This document shows, one piece after another, positions 52,348-59,499 of a stretch of 64,000 bases of DNA. The notes under the pieces were generated by a model. It saw only the letters and a program-made list of their open reading frames with translations, made no database searches and was not told the DNA's origin. The stretch's first letter is position 1. Every line of letters begins with the position of its first letter. The position numbers were made by a program, and so were the translations under genes. The DNA is from Hoyosella sp. YIM 151337 (GTDB lineage: Bacteria > Actinomycetota > Actinomycetes > Mycobacteriales > Mycobacteriaceae), in assembly GCF_026041215.1 (NCBI RefSeq), contig NZ_JAPEIQ010000011.1:1-64000 (forward strand), read 5' to 3'.

Positions 52348-53967
52348 ATGACCACTGTCGAAGCCCAGCTCACCAACATTGTGACCGACCGTTCGCAGGT
52401 CAACCCCGCCGCGGATGCGCCAGCAAACACGCAACGCAACTTCGCATCTCGCCCGATGACTGGCGACGAGTACATCGAGTCGATCAAAGACGGACGCGAA
52501 ATCTATCTGCACGGCGAGCGAGTGCGGGAATTCTGGAACCATCCGGCGTTCCGCAATTCAATACGGATGACGGCCAGACTGTACGACGCGATGCACGCCG
52601 GCGCGCACACCGATACGCTGACCTGCCCGACGGATACGGGCAACGGCGGGTTCACGATGCCGTTCTTCCGCACGCCGAAGTCGTCTGACGATTTGCGGAA
52701 AGACCGTGACGCCATCGCACAGTGGGCCCGGCTTACGTACGGCTGGATGGGCCGCAGCCCCGACTACAAGGCGTCCTTCCTGGGCACGTTGAACGCAAAC
52801 AGCGAACTGTACTCACCGTTCCAGGACAACGCGCGCCGCTGGTATCGCGAATCGCAGGAAAAGGTTCTGTACTGGAACCACGCGATCATCAATCCGCCGG
52901 TTGACCGGCAGCTCCCCCCGGACCAGGTGGGCGACGTCTTCATGAAGGTGGAAAAGGAGACTGACGCGGGACTCATCGTGTCGGGAGCGAAGGTCGTCGC
53001 CACAGGCTCGGCCATCACGAACTACAACTTCATCGCGCATTATGGGCTGCCGATCAAAAAGAAGGAGTACGCGCTGATCTGCACCGTGCCGATGGACGCA
53101 CCGGGCATAAAGCTGATTTCGCGAGCGTCGTACTCACAGAACGCCGCCGTGGTTGGCTCGCCGTTCGACTACCCGCTCTCGAGCCGGATGGACGAAAACG
53201 ACGCAATCTTCATTTTCGACAAGGTCCTTGTGCCGTGGGAAAACGTGTTCATGTACGGCGATGTCGAGAAGATCAACGCGTTCTTCCCGCAATCCGGATT
53301 CCTTCCGCGCTTCACGCTGCAAGGCTGCACACGCCTTGCTGTGAAACTCGACTTCCTCGCCGGGTTGCTGCTCAAAGCCCTCGACTGCACCGGTGCGGGT
53401 GGCTTCCGCGGTGTCCAGACACGCGTGGGTGAGGTAATCGGCTGGCGAAACATGTTCTGGTCGCTGACCGAGTCGATGATCGGTGACCCCGAGCCGTGGA
53501 TCGGCGACACGGTCATCCCGAAGCTCGAATACGGCCTGACCTATCGGATGTTCATGATGCAGGGCTACCCGCGCATCAAAGAGATCATCGAGCAGGACGT
53601 CGCATCGGGACTCATCTACCTGCCATCCTCGGCCGCGGACTTCAAGAACCCGGACGTCCGCCCATACCTTGACAAGTACGTGCGCGGCTCCGACGGCATC
53701 ACCGCCGTCGAGCGCGTGAAGGTAATGAAAGCGCTGTGGGATTCCATCGGATCGGAATTCGGTGGCCGCCACGAACTCTACGAGCGCAATTACTCCGGCA
53801 ACCACGAGAACGTCAAAGCTGAACTGCTGTTCGCCGCACAGAACCGCGGCCTTGTTTCGTCAATGAAGGGTTTCGCGGAACAGTTCATGAACGAATACGA
53901 CCTCGACGGCTGGACCGTGCCGGACCTCATCGGCAATGAGGACGTGACAGCGTTCTACAAGCGCTGA
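52348..53967 (+). CDS. hpaB: 4-Hydroxyphenylacetate 3-monooxygenase oxygenase subunit-like protein
   Basis: This FADH2-dependent oxygenase of 539 residues is of the HpaB family. [24 protein letters not shown] is the usual N-terminus, followed by [36 protein letters not shown] and [13 protein letters not shown]. HpaB-type enzymes hydroxylate 4-hydroxyphenylacetate or related phenols next to the OH to give catechols. No ring-cleavage gene is in the window, so the exact phenol is unknown. AAGGAG precedes the ATG. It forms an operon with hpaC. Confidence 0.9.
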   Translation: MTTVEAQLTNIVTDRSQVNPAADAPANTQRNFASRPMTGDEYIESIKDGREIYLHGERVREFWNHPAFRNSIRMTARLYDAMHAGAHTDTLTCPTDTGNGGFTMPFFRTPKSSDDLRKDRDAIAQWARLTYGWMGRSPDYKASFLGTLNANSELYSPFQDNARRWYRESQEKVLYWNHAIINPPVDRQLPPDQVGDVFMKVEKETDAGLIVSGAKVVATGSAITNYNFIAHYGLPIKKKEYALICTVPMDAPGIKLISRASYSQNAAVVGSPFDYPLSSRMDENDAIFIFDKVLVPWENVFMYGDVEKINAFFPQSGFLPRFTLQGCTRLAVKLDFLAGLLLKALDCTGAGGFRGVQTRVGEVIGWRNMFWSLTESMIGDPEPWIGDTVIPKLEYGLTYRMFMMQGYPRIKEIIEQDVASGLIYLPSSAADFKNPDVRPYLDKYVRGSDGITAVERVKVMKALWDSIGSEFGGRHELYERNYSGNHENVKAELLFAAQNRGLVSSMKGFAEQFMNEYDLDGWTVPDLIGNEDVTAFYKR

Positions 53968-53979
53968 CAGCACCGAGGG

Positions 53980-54018
53980 GCCGCGCACGTGTGGAGAATG
54001 TCTCTGCCCGTGCGCGGC
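53980..54018. terminator. Bidirectional hairpin between hpaB and the gco regulator
   Basis: GCCGCGCACG (53980-53989) pairs perfectly with CGTGCGCGGC (54009-54018) around a 19-base loop. It lies between two convergent genes, where a shared terminator fits. Confidence 0.55.
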
Positions 54019-54047
54019 TTCTCGCGTGTCTGAGGAGCGCCAGTGTC

Positions 54048-54977
54048 TCAGGAACGCAGCGTCGCACTGGGTGTCTGGCCATATCGGCGGCGGTACGCTG
54101 CCGAGAACCTGCTTGGGTGGCTGAACCCCCAACGCGCCGCGACTTCCGTGACCGTGACACCGCCACTCAGCAATTCGCGATGCGCTCGATCAAGCCGAAC
54201 GTCCATCAGGCACGTGAGAGGCGTGCTACCGACGTACTGCGCAAACGTCTCCTGCATGCGCCGCACACTGGTGCCCGCGATCTCCGCCATGTCCGCAGCG
54301 GTCCACGGTCGAGCTGGGTCGTCGTTGAGGGCTGTGAGGACGCGCCGCACCATGCCGGGGTGCGGAGGTGTGGAGCGCTCGTCAGGTGGCGCGATCGCAA
54401 GCACGAACGCTGCGGTGACCGCGCCTGACAGTTGCGCGCTAACGAGCGGACTGCTAATTAACTCGCTAGACGGCGACACCTGCTCAGCAAGAGCCCGCAC
54501 GAGCCGGTGCCACTCCGAGGCGCGTCCTGACAAATCGAGTTGCTGGGGCAGGCTTAGCCGCGAACGCACCGTTGACTGCGTGATGCGGTCTGCCTCCCGC
54601 TCGAGGTACTCCCGTTCGAACTTGACTCCGAGGACCGCGCAGTCACTGGACCATCGTGTGATCAGGCTGGGTGTGTCCGCTTGAAAAACCGCGGCTTGAC
54701 CTGGAACCGATGCCACGCGCTCATTCGGGTGGTCGCCGCGCGTTTCCAGTAGTCCGGTCAATGGGATGTTGACCTCGTACGCGCCTTCGTAATCGCAGGC
54801 AATGGCCACGTCGGTGCCCCAGGAGAGCTTGCCGATAGTAACCCCGCCGAGGTCAGCGGTGCGCAAATGTAGCGAGGGGCGCTCGGCGCCGGTCAAGTTC
54901 TTCAGCTCGTGGGGGAAGTAGGCAGCCGCGACCGCTTGCGAGGCTTTTCGCCAGTCAGCAATTCCGGTGACGTCCAC
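54048..54977 (-). CDS. AraC/XylS family regulator, probably of gcoAB
   Basis: The protein has 309 residues from the chosen GTG. It is built like the regulator at 50636: sensing domain (HLRTADLGGVTIGKLSWGTDV, YEVNIPLTGLLETRG) and two C-terminal helix-turn-helix motifs (MAEIAGTSVRRMQETFAQYVGSTPLTCLMDVRLDRAHREL, TVTEVAARWGFSHPSRFSAAYRRRYG). TACCCT lies 7 bases before the GTG, close to a leaderless layout; an ATG at 55091 is the long alternative. It is divergent from gcoAB and is probably an aromatic-responsive activator. Confidence 0.88.
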   Translation of the reverse strand: MDVTGIADWRKASQAVAAAYFPHELKNLTGAERPSLHLRTADLGGVTIGKLSWGTDVAIACDYEGAYEVNIPLTGLLETRGDHPNERVASVPGQAAVFQADTPSLITRWSSDCAVLGVKFEREYLEREADRITQSTVRSRLSLPQQLDLSGRASEWHRLVRALAEQVSPSSELISSPLVSAQLSGAVTAAFVLAIAPPDERSTPPHPGMVRRVLTALNDDPARPWTAADMAEIAGTSVRRMQETFAQYVGSTPLTCLMDVRLDRAHRELLSGGVTVTEVAARWGFSHPSRFSAAYRRRYGQTPSATLRS

Positions 54978-55020
54978 ACGGTCGAGGGTACGGGCAAAGC
55001 GACCAGTGTCACACAAAGTC

Positions 55021-55060
55021 GCGCGAAGTGTGCGGGCGCCGCGCAATCTGTCTCGCGGCC
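55021..55060. promoter_or_regulatory. Direct repeats with 20-base period upstream of gcoA
   Basis: The 20-base units 55021-55040 (starting GCGCGAAGTGT) and 55041-55060 (starting GCGCAATCTGT) agree at 12 positions. The period equals that of the repeats before hpaC. They lie 80 bases before gcoA and 44 bases from the regulator start. Confidence 0.45.
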
Positions 55061-55139
55061 GTAAAGTAACCCGTCCTACCGTGTGCATCACATCACTGCA
55101 GAGAGGTCAGAAGGTACCTCTACAACGCAAGGAGCTGGG

Positions 55140-56351
55140 ATGACACGCACTCTGGAATGGATCGAAACAGTCACGATGGCGGAACTGGAGCGCAACCCGT
55201 ACCCGGTGTATGAGCGGTTGCGGGCGGAAGCCCCTGTCGCGTATGTCCCCGTACTCGATGCGTTCGTTGCTTCGACACGGGAGGCCTGCCATGCAGTCGC
55301 CACGAGCGACGATTTTGAAGCGATCATCACGCCCGCAGGCGGCCGGACGTTTGGACACCCGGCAATCATCGGCGTCAATGGTGCCGTTCATGACGACCTC
55401 CGTTCAATGGTGGAGCCCGCCCTGCAGCCGTCTGAAGTTGACCGGTGGATCGACGGACTGGTTCGGCCGATCGCGCGCCGGTACGTCGAGGCGATTGAAG
55501 CCGGCGGCAGTGCGGACATCGTTGCTCAGTACTGCGAACCGGTGAGTGTACGGGCGTTGGGCGACCTTCTTGGTCTCGCCTCGGTGAGTTCGGACAAGCT
55601 GCGGGAGTGGTTTCACAAGTTGTCAGTTTCGTTTACGAACGCCGAGGTCGACACGAATGGGGAATTTACGAACCAGGAGCGGTTCGCGGCCGGGGATGCC
55701 GCGAAGGCGGAGATCAGGGCGATTGTGGACCCGCTGATTGACCATTGGGTATCGCATCCCGACGACAGCGCGATTTCGCACTGGCTTCACGACGGTATGC
55801 CCGAGGGGCAAACGCGCGATAGGGAGTACATCTATCCCACACTGTATGTGTTCTTACTGGGGGCGATGCAAGAGCCCGGTCATGCGATGGCTTCTACGAT
55901 TGCGGGCTTGTTCACTCAGCCTGACCAGTTGGAAGCAGTTATCGACGAGCCATCGCTACTGCCGAGGGCGATTTCCGAAGGTATGCGGTGGACCTCACCT
56001 ATCTGGTCGGCGACGGCACGTATAGCTCGGCGGGATACAACCGTCGCCGGGGTCGAGGTGAGAGAGGGTGCCGTTGTGATCTTGTCGTACGGGTCGGCAA
56101 ACCATGACACGGGCACGTACGACGCGCCAACCGAATTCGACGTGACGCGACCACCAGTGCCGCATCTCGCGTTTGGCGCGGGCAACCACGCCTGCGCAGG
56201 AATCTACTTCGCCAACCAGGTGTGCCGTATTGGGCTTGAGGAGTTGTTCGAAACGATTCCCAACCTCGAGCGCGACACGAACTCTGAGGTCGAATTCTGG
56301 GGCTGGGGATTCAGAGGGCCGACGGCCCTGCAGGTGAAGTGGGAAGTCTGA
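55140..56351 (+). CDS. gcoA: Cytochrome P450 aromatic O-demethylase, GcoA-like (CYP255 type)
   Basis: The protein has 403 residues, with AAGGAG before the ATG. The haem loop is [16 protein letters not shown] with Cys352 as ligand. [18 protein letters not shown] and the end [19 protein letters not shown] match what I remember of GcoA of Amycolatopsis, the guaiacol O-demethylase. GcoA converts guaiacol and similar methoxyphenols from lignin to catechol plus formaldehyde. The I-helix reads [15 protein letters not shown], without the usual acid-threonine pair, as in GcoA. The reductase gene follows after 20 bases. Confidence 0.92.
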   Translation: MTRTLEWIETVTMAELERNPYPVYERLRAEAPVAYVPVLDAFVASTREACHAVATSDDFEAIITPAGGRTFGHPAIIGVNGAVHDDLRSMVEPALQPSEVDRWIDGLVRPIARRYVEAIEAGGSADIVAQYCEPVSVRALGDLLGLASVSSDKLREWFHKLSVSFTNAEVDTNGEFTNQERFAAGDAAKAEIRAIVDPLIDHWVSHPDDSAISHWLHDGMPEGQTRDREYIYPTLYVFLLGAMQEPGHAMASTIAGLFTQPDQLEAVIDEPSLLPRAISEGMRWTSPIWSATARIARRDTTVAGVEVREGAVVILSYGSANHDTGTYDAPTEFDVTRPPVPHLAFGAGNHACAGIYFANQVCRIGLEELFETIPNLERDTNSEVEFWGWGFRGPTALQVKWEV

Positions 56352-56371
56352 CAGGCACAGGGTGAGTGATC

Positions 56372-57376
56372 ATGCGCTACACAATCACAACGGATGCCAC
56401 CACTGCAGAGTGCGGCGTGGAGCAGACTGTGCTCGATGCACTGCTTCGCAGCGGTGTATGGATGCCGAACTCTTGTAACCAGGGAAGCTGCGGAACATGC
56501 AAGATCAGGGTGCAATCCGGGCGGGTCGATCACCGCGCGTCGCCGCTCGACACACTGCCTGAAACTGAGCGCGCTGCCGGGTTCGCTCTGGCGTGCCAGG
56601 CAACGGTGCTGAGCGACGTGGTGGTCGCTAACCCCGCGGGGGGTCATCGTGAAACGAATCGACTGCGTGATTTTTCCGCGTTGGTTAGCGCGGTGGTGGA
56701 CGTGGCGGCGGAGACACGGATGATCGTGTTGTCGTTGGAAGAGCCACTTCAGTTTTCGGCGGGGCAGTATGTCGAGATCAAGGTCCCCGGCACCGATATC
56801 CGGCGACAGTATTCGCTGGCGAACCCGCCGAGTGACACACAGCGGCTGGAACTGCATATACGGCGGCGTTCAGGCGGCATCGCAAGTGACTGGTGGGCGT
56901 TCGACGCGGTGCGGCCCGGACAGCGGGTCGACATCACCGGCCCACTGGGGGATTTCAGTTTTGACGAGGATTCGGCTGGCCCGATCGTCATGCTTGCGGG
57001 CGGTACGGGCCTTGCACCGATGAAAAGCATTCTCTGCCAGGCTCTCGCGAGTGATGGCTGCCGCGAGATTGTTCTTTACCACGGTGTTCGTTCGAGGCGG
57101 GAGCTGTACGATCTCGACTTCTATCGAGAGATGGAAGAAGAGTATTCCGGCTTTCGATTCGTCTCGTGCGTAAGCAGGGAAGCGGGCGGTGATCGCGCCG
57201 GGTACGTCACGGAAGCTTTCCTCGGCGACATCGCATCGGCGAAAAACTACACTGGCTATGTTTGCGGGTCAGAAGTGTTCGTGGACAGTGCGGTCAAGGC
57301 GCTCAAGCGCCGACGCATCTCACCGCGACGCTTGCATCGGGAGCGGTTCTCGCGTGCGGCACCGATTTCCGCCTAA
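56372..57376 (+). CDS. gcoB: P450 reductase GcoB-like, 2Fe-2S/FAD/NADH in one chain
   Basis: The protein has 334 residues. An N-terminal plant-type 2Fe-2S domain has Cys35, Cys40 and Cys43 in SCNQGSCGTCK and a fourth in ALACQA (~77). The FAD domain follows with RQYSLANPP, then the NADH domain with MLAGGTGLAPMKSIL and GYVCGSEVFVDSAVKALKRR. This single-polypeptide layout is what GcoB has as partner of GcoA. AGGGTGAG precedes the ATG at 56372; a GTG 6 bases upstream is less likely. Confidence 0.93.
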   Translation: MRYTITTDATTAECGVEQTVLDALLRSGVWMPNSCNQGSCGTCKIRVQSGRVDHRASPLDTLPETERAAGFALACQATVLSDVVVANPAGGHRETNRLRDFSALVSAVVDVAAETRMIVLSLEEPLQFSAGQYVEIKVPGTDIRRQYSLANPPSDTQRLELHIRRRSGGIASDWWAFDAVRPGQRVDITGPLGDFSFDEDSAGPIVMLAGGTGLAPMKSILCQALASDGCREIVLYHGVRSRRELYDLDFYREMEEEYSGFRFVSCVSREAGGDRAGYVTEAFLGDIASAKNYTGYVCGSEVFVDSAVKALKRRRISPRRLHRERFSRAAPISA

Positions 57377-57499
57377 CCCTACTCACGAACCACCTTTCAC
57401 ATTGATCAGAAAATTTCGCAGCAACAAAATAATCTTGTAGAGCGATAGCTACCTGGGAGCCCGTTTTTTCGTCTCAACCTGATGACGGTCGTCACAGTG

Positions 57500-57514
57500 T
57501 TGCAGTCCGTGCAA
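57500..57514. promoter_or_regulatory. TTGCA/TGCAA inverted repeat upstream of the 57589 gene
   Basis: TTGCA-GTCCG-TGCAA resembles TTGCAGTCTGTTGCAA at 58816-58831 before the TetR gene. A second symmetric element, TGACG-GT-CGTCA, lies at 57483-57494. The first is a candidate operator shared with the downstream TetR operon. The rest of the 212-base gap after gcoB shows nothing else. Confidence 0.45.
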
Positions 57515-57588
57515 GGCGGCAAGCTACCCTCGCGAACGAGAGTTGTTGGAGCGTGAATGTTTCGGAAGTCGTGTGAGGGGTGGTGTGA

Positions 57589-58239
57589 GTGACAGCGACT
57601 GAACGCCCCGCTGGACTATGCGCGGGTATCACGCTGGTCAACTTGGCCTCGCACGCTGAGGTGTCGGCGGATCCGGTTTTGAGCGGACTGCTGACCTGGG
57701 CGACAAGCTTTCTCACGTACCCACATGCTGACTTGGGCCGCGGCGGTCCGGTGTGTCCATACACAGCTCCTTCGCTGAATCGGCGGTTGATGTGGGCGGC
57801 GGTGGTGCGTGGCTCGGATTTGACGGTCGATCAGGTCGGGCGCTATGCCGATGACTTGATTGAGCTTTTCCGCGCGCTCGACCCTCGGGACGAGTCCCAG
57901 GAAATATATAGGTCCGCAATGGTGATATTTCCCGATCTGACCGATTATTCGTTTATCGATACCGTTCAGGCTGAACGGAAACCGGTCGTAGTGCCGGAAG
58001 GCCTGATGATTGGGCAGTTCTATCCAGGATGCAGTGAGGCTGGATTGTGGAACGCGGAGTTCCGTCCGCTGGATTGTCCGTATCCGCTTATTGCGCTGCG
58101 ACACATGGTGTCAAGCGATTTTGCCTTTCTTGCGGCGCGGCGGGAGTGGCTCACTGCCTACTTTAAACGATTCGCTCCCGCGATCCCGGGCCCGGTGCGG
58201 TCCTCGATCATCGACCGTATGGCACCCGGGCAGCGTTAA
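57589..58239 (+). CDS. Conserved protein of unknown function (DUF6875-like)
   Basis: The protein has 216 residues from a GTG with GAGGGG 8 bases upstream. GGPVCPYTAPSLNRRLMWAAVV, VPEGLMIGQFYPGCSEAGLWN, FRPLDCPYPLIALRHMVSSDFAFLAARREWL and YFKRFAP recall a family I know only as DUF6875, seen beside biosynthetic and tRNA-linked genes; the match is from memory. No catalytic residues are evident, though two Cys and a His are spaced regularly. It is followed after 28 bases by a YbaK-type deacylase. Confidence 0.75.
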   Translation: MTATERPAGLCAGITLVNLASHAEVSADPVLSGLLTWATSFLTYPHADLGRGGPVCPYTAPSLNRRLMWAAVVRGSDLTVDQVGRYADDLIELFRALDPRDESQEIYRSAMVIFPDLTDYSFIDTVQAERKPVVVPEGLMIGQFYPGCSEAGLWNAEFRPLDCPYPLIALRHMVSSDFAFLAARREWLTAYFKRFAPAIPGPVRSSIIDRMAPGQR

Positions 58240-58267
58240 CCATCCATACGGCGAGGAGCAGGGGCTC

Positions 58268-58771
58268 GTGAATTCACCCCACCCGAAGGTATTTCGCCTC
58301 CTTGGCGAGTCCGGTGTGGATGCGAAGGTCCACGACCACGAAGCCTTCGCCACGCGGATCAGTTCGCCGCAGGATTTCGCTGATGCACTCGGATATTCGT
58401 TGCGGCGCATCACGAAAACGGTCTTTCTGAGGTCGAAGTCCTCCAGCGAACGCTACGCGGTGGCGGTGTGTGGAATGGACCGCAAACTCGATTTCAAGGC
58501 CATCGCTGGGTCGGTGGAGCCGCCGGAGCGGATGGAAGTGGCTAGCGCTGATGACCTGGATCGCATCACTGGGTACCCCAAGCATGGTGTGTCGCCGCTT
58601 GGTTTGCCTGCCGGTGTCGAGGTGCTGCTTGACGAGAGCTTGCTGGACGAAACGACGGTTCTTGTTGGCGGTGGTGCCGCCGGAGTAGAGATCGAGCTGG
58701 ACCCCTCGGATCTGGCAGCTATTGCGGGTGCGCGGATTGCGAAGATCACCCAGTTCGCCGTCACATCCTGA
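58268..58771 (+). CDS. YbaK/ProX-type aminoacyl-tRNA deacylase
   Basis: The protein has 167 residues from a GTG with GAGGAG upstream. It shows HPKVFRLLGESGVDAKVHDHE, a Lys in ITKTVFLRSKSS, and GYPKHGVSPLGLP, the GxxxGGVSPxG-like loop of YbaK proteins. YbaK clears Cys-tRNA-Pro and related mischarged tRNAs in trans; freestanding homologues vary in substrate. It forms an operon with the unknown protein upstream. Confidence 0.87.
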   Translation: MNSPHPKVFRLLGESGVDAKVHDHEAFATRISSPQDFADALGYSLRRITKTVFLRSKSSSERYAVAVCGMDRKLDFKAIAGSVEPPERMEVASADDLDRITGYPKHGVSPLGLPAGVEVLLDESLLDETTVLVGGGAAGVEIELDPSDLAAIAGARIAKITQFAVTS

Positions 58772-58780
58772 CTAACACGG

Positions 58781-58832
58781 TGTTGCAAATCATATTTCTG
58801 CACTCGGGCGAAATATTGCAGTCTGTTGCAAA
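58781..58832. promoter_or_regulatory. Clustered TTGCAA repeats before the TetR-MmpL operon
   Basis: TGTTGCAAA occurs at 58781-58789 and again at 58824-58832. Between them ATATTTC (58792-58798) and GAAATAT (58810-58816) form an inverted repeat, and TTGCAGTCTGTTGCAA (58816-58831) is a near-palindrome. The cluster ends 19 bases before the TetR gene and is probably its operator and promoter. Confidence 0.55.
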
Positions 58833-58851
58833 AAACTAGAGGATCGATGTC

Positions 58852-59499
58852 ATGGAGGCATCGACCGGGCTGCGCGAGCGGAAAAAGGCCGCGACACGGG
58901 CTGCGCTTAGCGCTGCCACTGTCCGGATCATCCGTGAACGCGGGATCGAGGCCGCGACCGCCGAGGCGGTCGCGGCAGAAGTCGGTGTTTCCGCCCGGAC
59001 CTTCCACAACTACTTCGCCAATAGAGACGAAGCCATCGTTTTCCACTTGGAAACTCGATTGGAGTGGTTGACCGAGAAACTCGCTGCAACGCCTTCTGAT
59101 AAGCCGATTCTCAGCACGCTGCGGGCACTCGTAGCTGACGCTGCGGAGGATGACGCTCTTCGTCTCGGTGAGCTGGCGAGTGCCCTACTGCTTGCTGAAG
59201 CCAACCCGCATGTCGCCGCGAGCAACCACGTCGTTTTCACCCGGGCGATGGGAAAGATGGTGCGCATCGTCGCGGAACGCACAGGCACCGACCCTGACAC
59301 GGATCTGTACCCGCACGTGGTGCTGATGTCAGCCGCGGCAGCTCTGCGATCGGCAGTCGAACTTTGGCTCACGGGGAAAGTGACCGACAGGTCACTTCCT
59401 GACGTGCTCGGGGAGGCATTCGACCTCATCGAGTCCGGCCTGCAGCAACCGTGTTCACGGCAGATCTCCGCATCTGCACGCTCACACCAGGAGCTTTGA
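58852..59499 (+). CDS. TetR family regulator of the MmpL exporter
   Basis: The protein has 215 residues. The helix-turn-helix is at about residues 12-58 (AALSAATVRIIRERGIEAATAEAV, then AAEVGVSARTFHNYFANRDEAI). The C-terminal domain is of the MftR/TetR_C type. The stop overlaps the mmpL start (TGATG), so regulator and pump are made together. The repeat cluster just upstream suggests autorepression with the pump. Confidence 0.9.
   Translation: MEASTGLRERKKAATRAALSAATVRIIRERGIEAATAEAVAAEVGVSARTFHNYFANRDEAIVFHLETRLEWLTEKLAATPSDKPILSTLRALVADAAEDDALRLGELASALLLAEANPHVAASNHVVFTRAMGKMVRIVAERTGTDPDTDLYPHVVLMSAAAALRSAVELWLTGKVTDRSLPDVLGEAFDLIESGLQQPCSRQISASARSHQEL

Noticed and set aside
53134-53805. 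223-codon minus-strand frame inside hpaB
   Set aside because: It is antisense to a clearly recognised oxygenase and has no family features.
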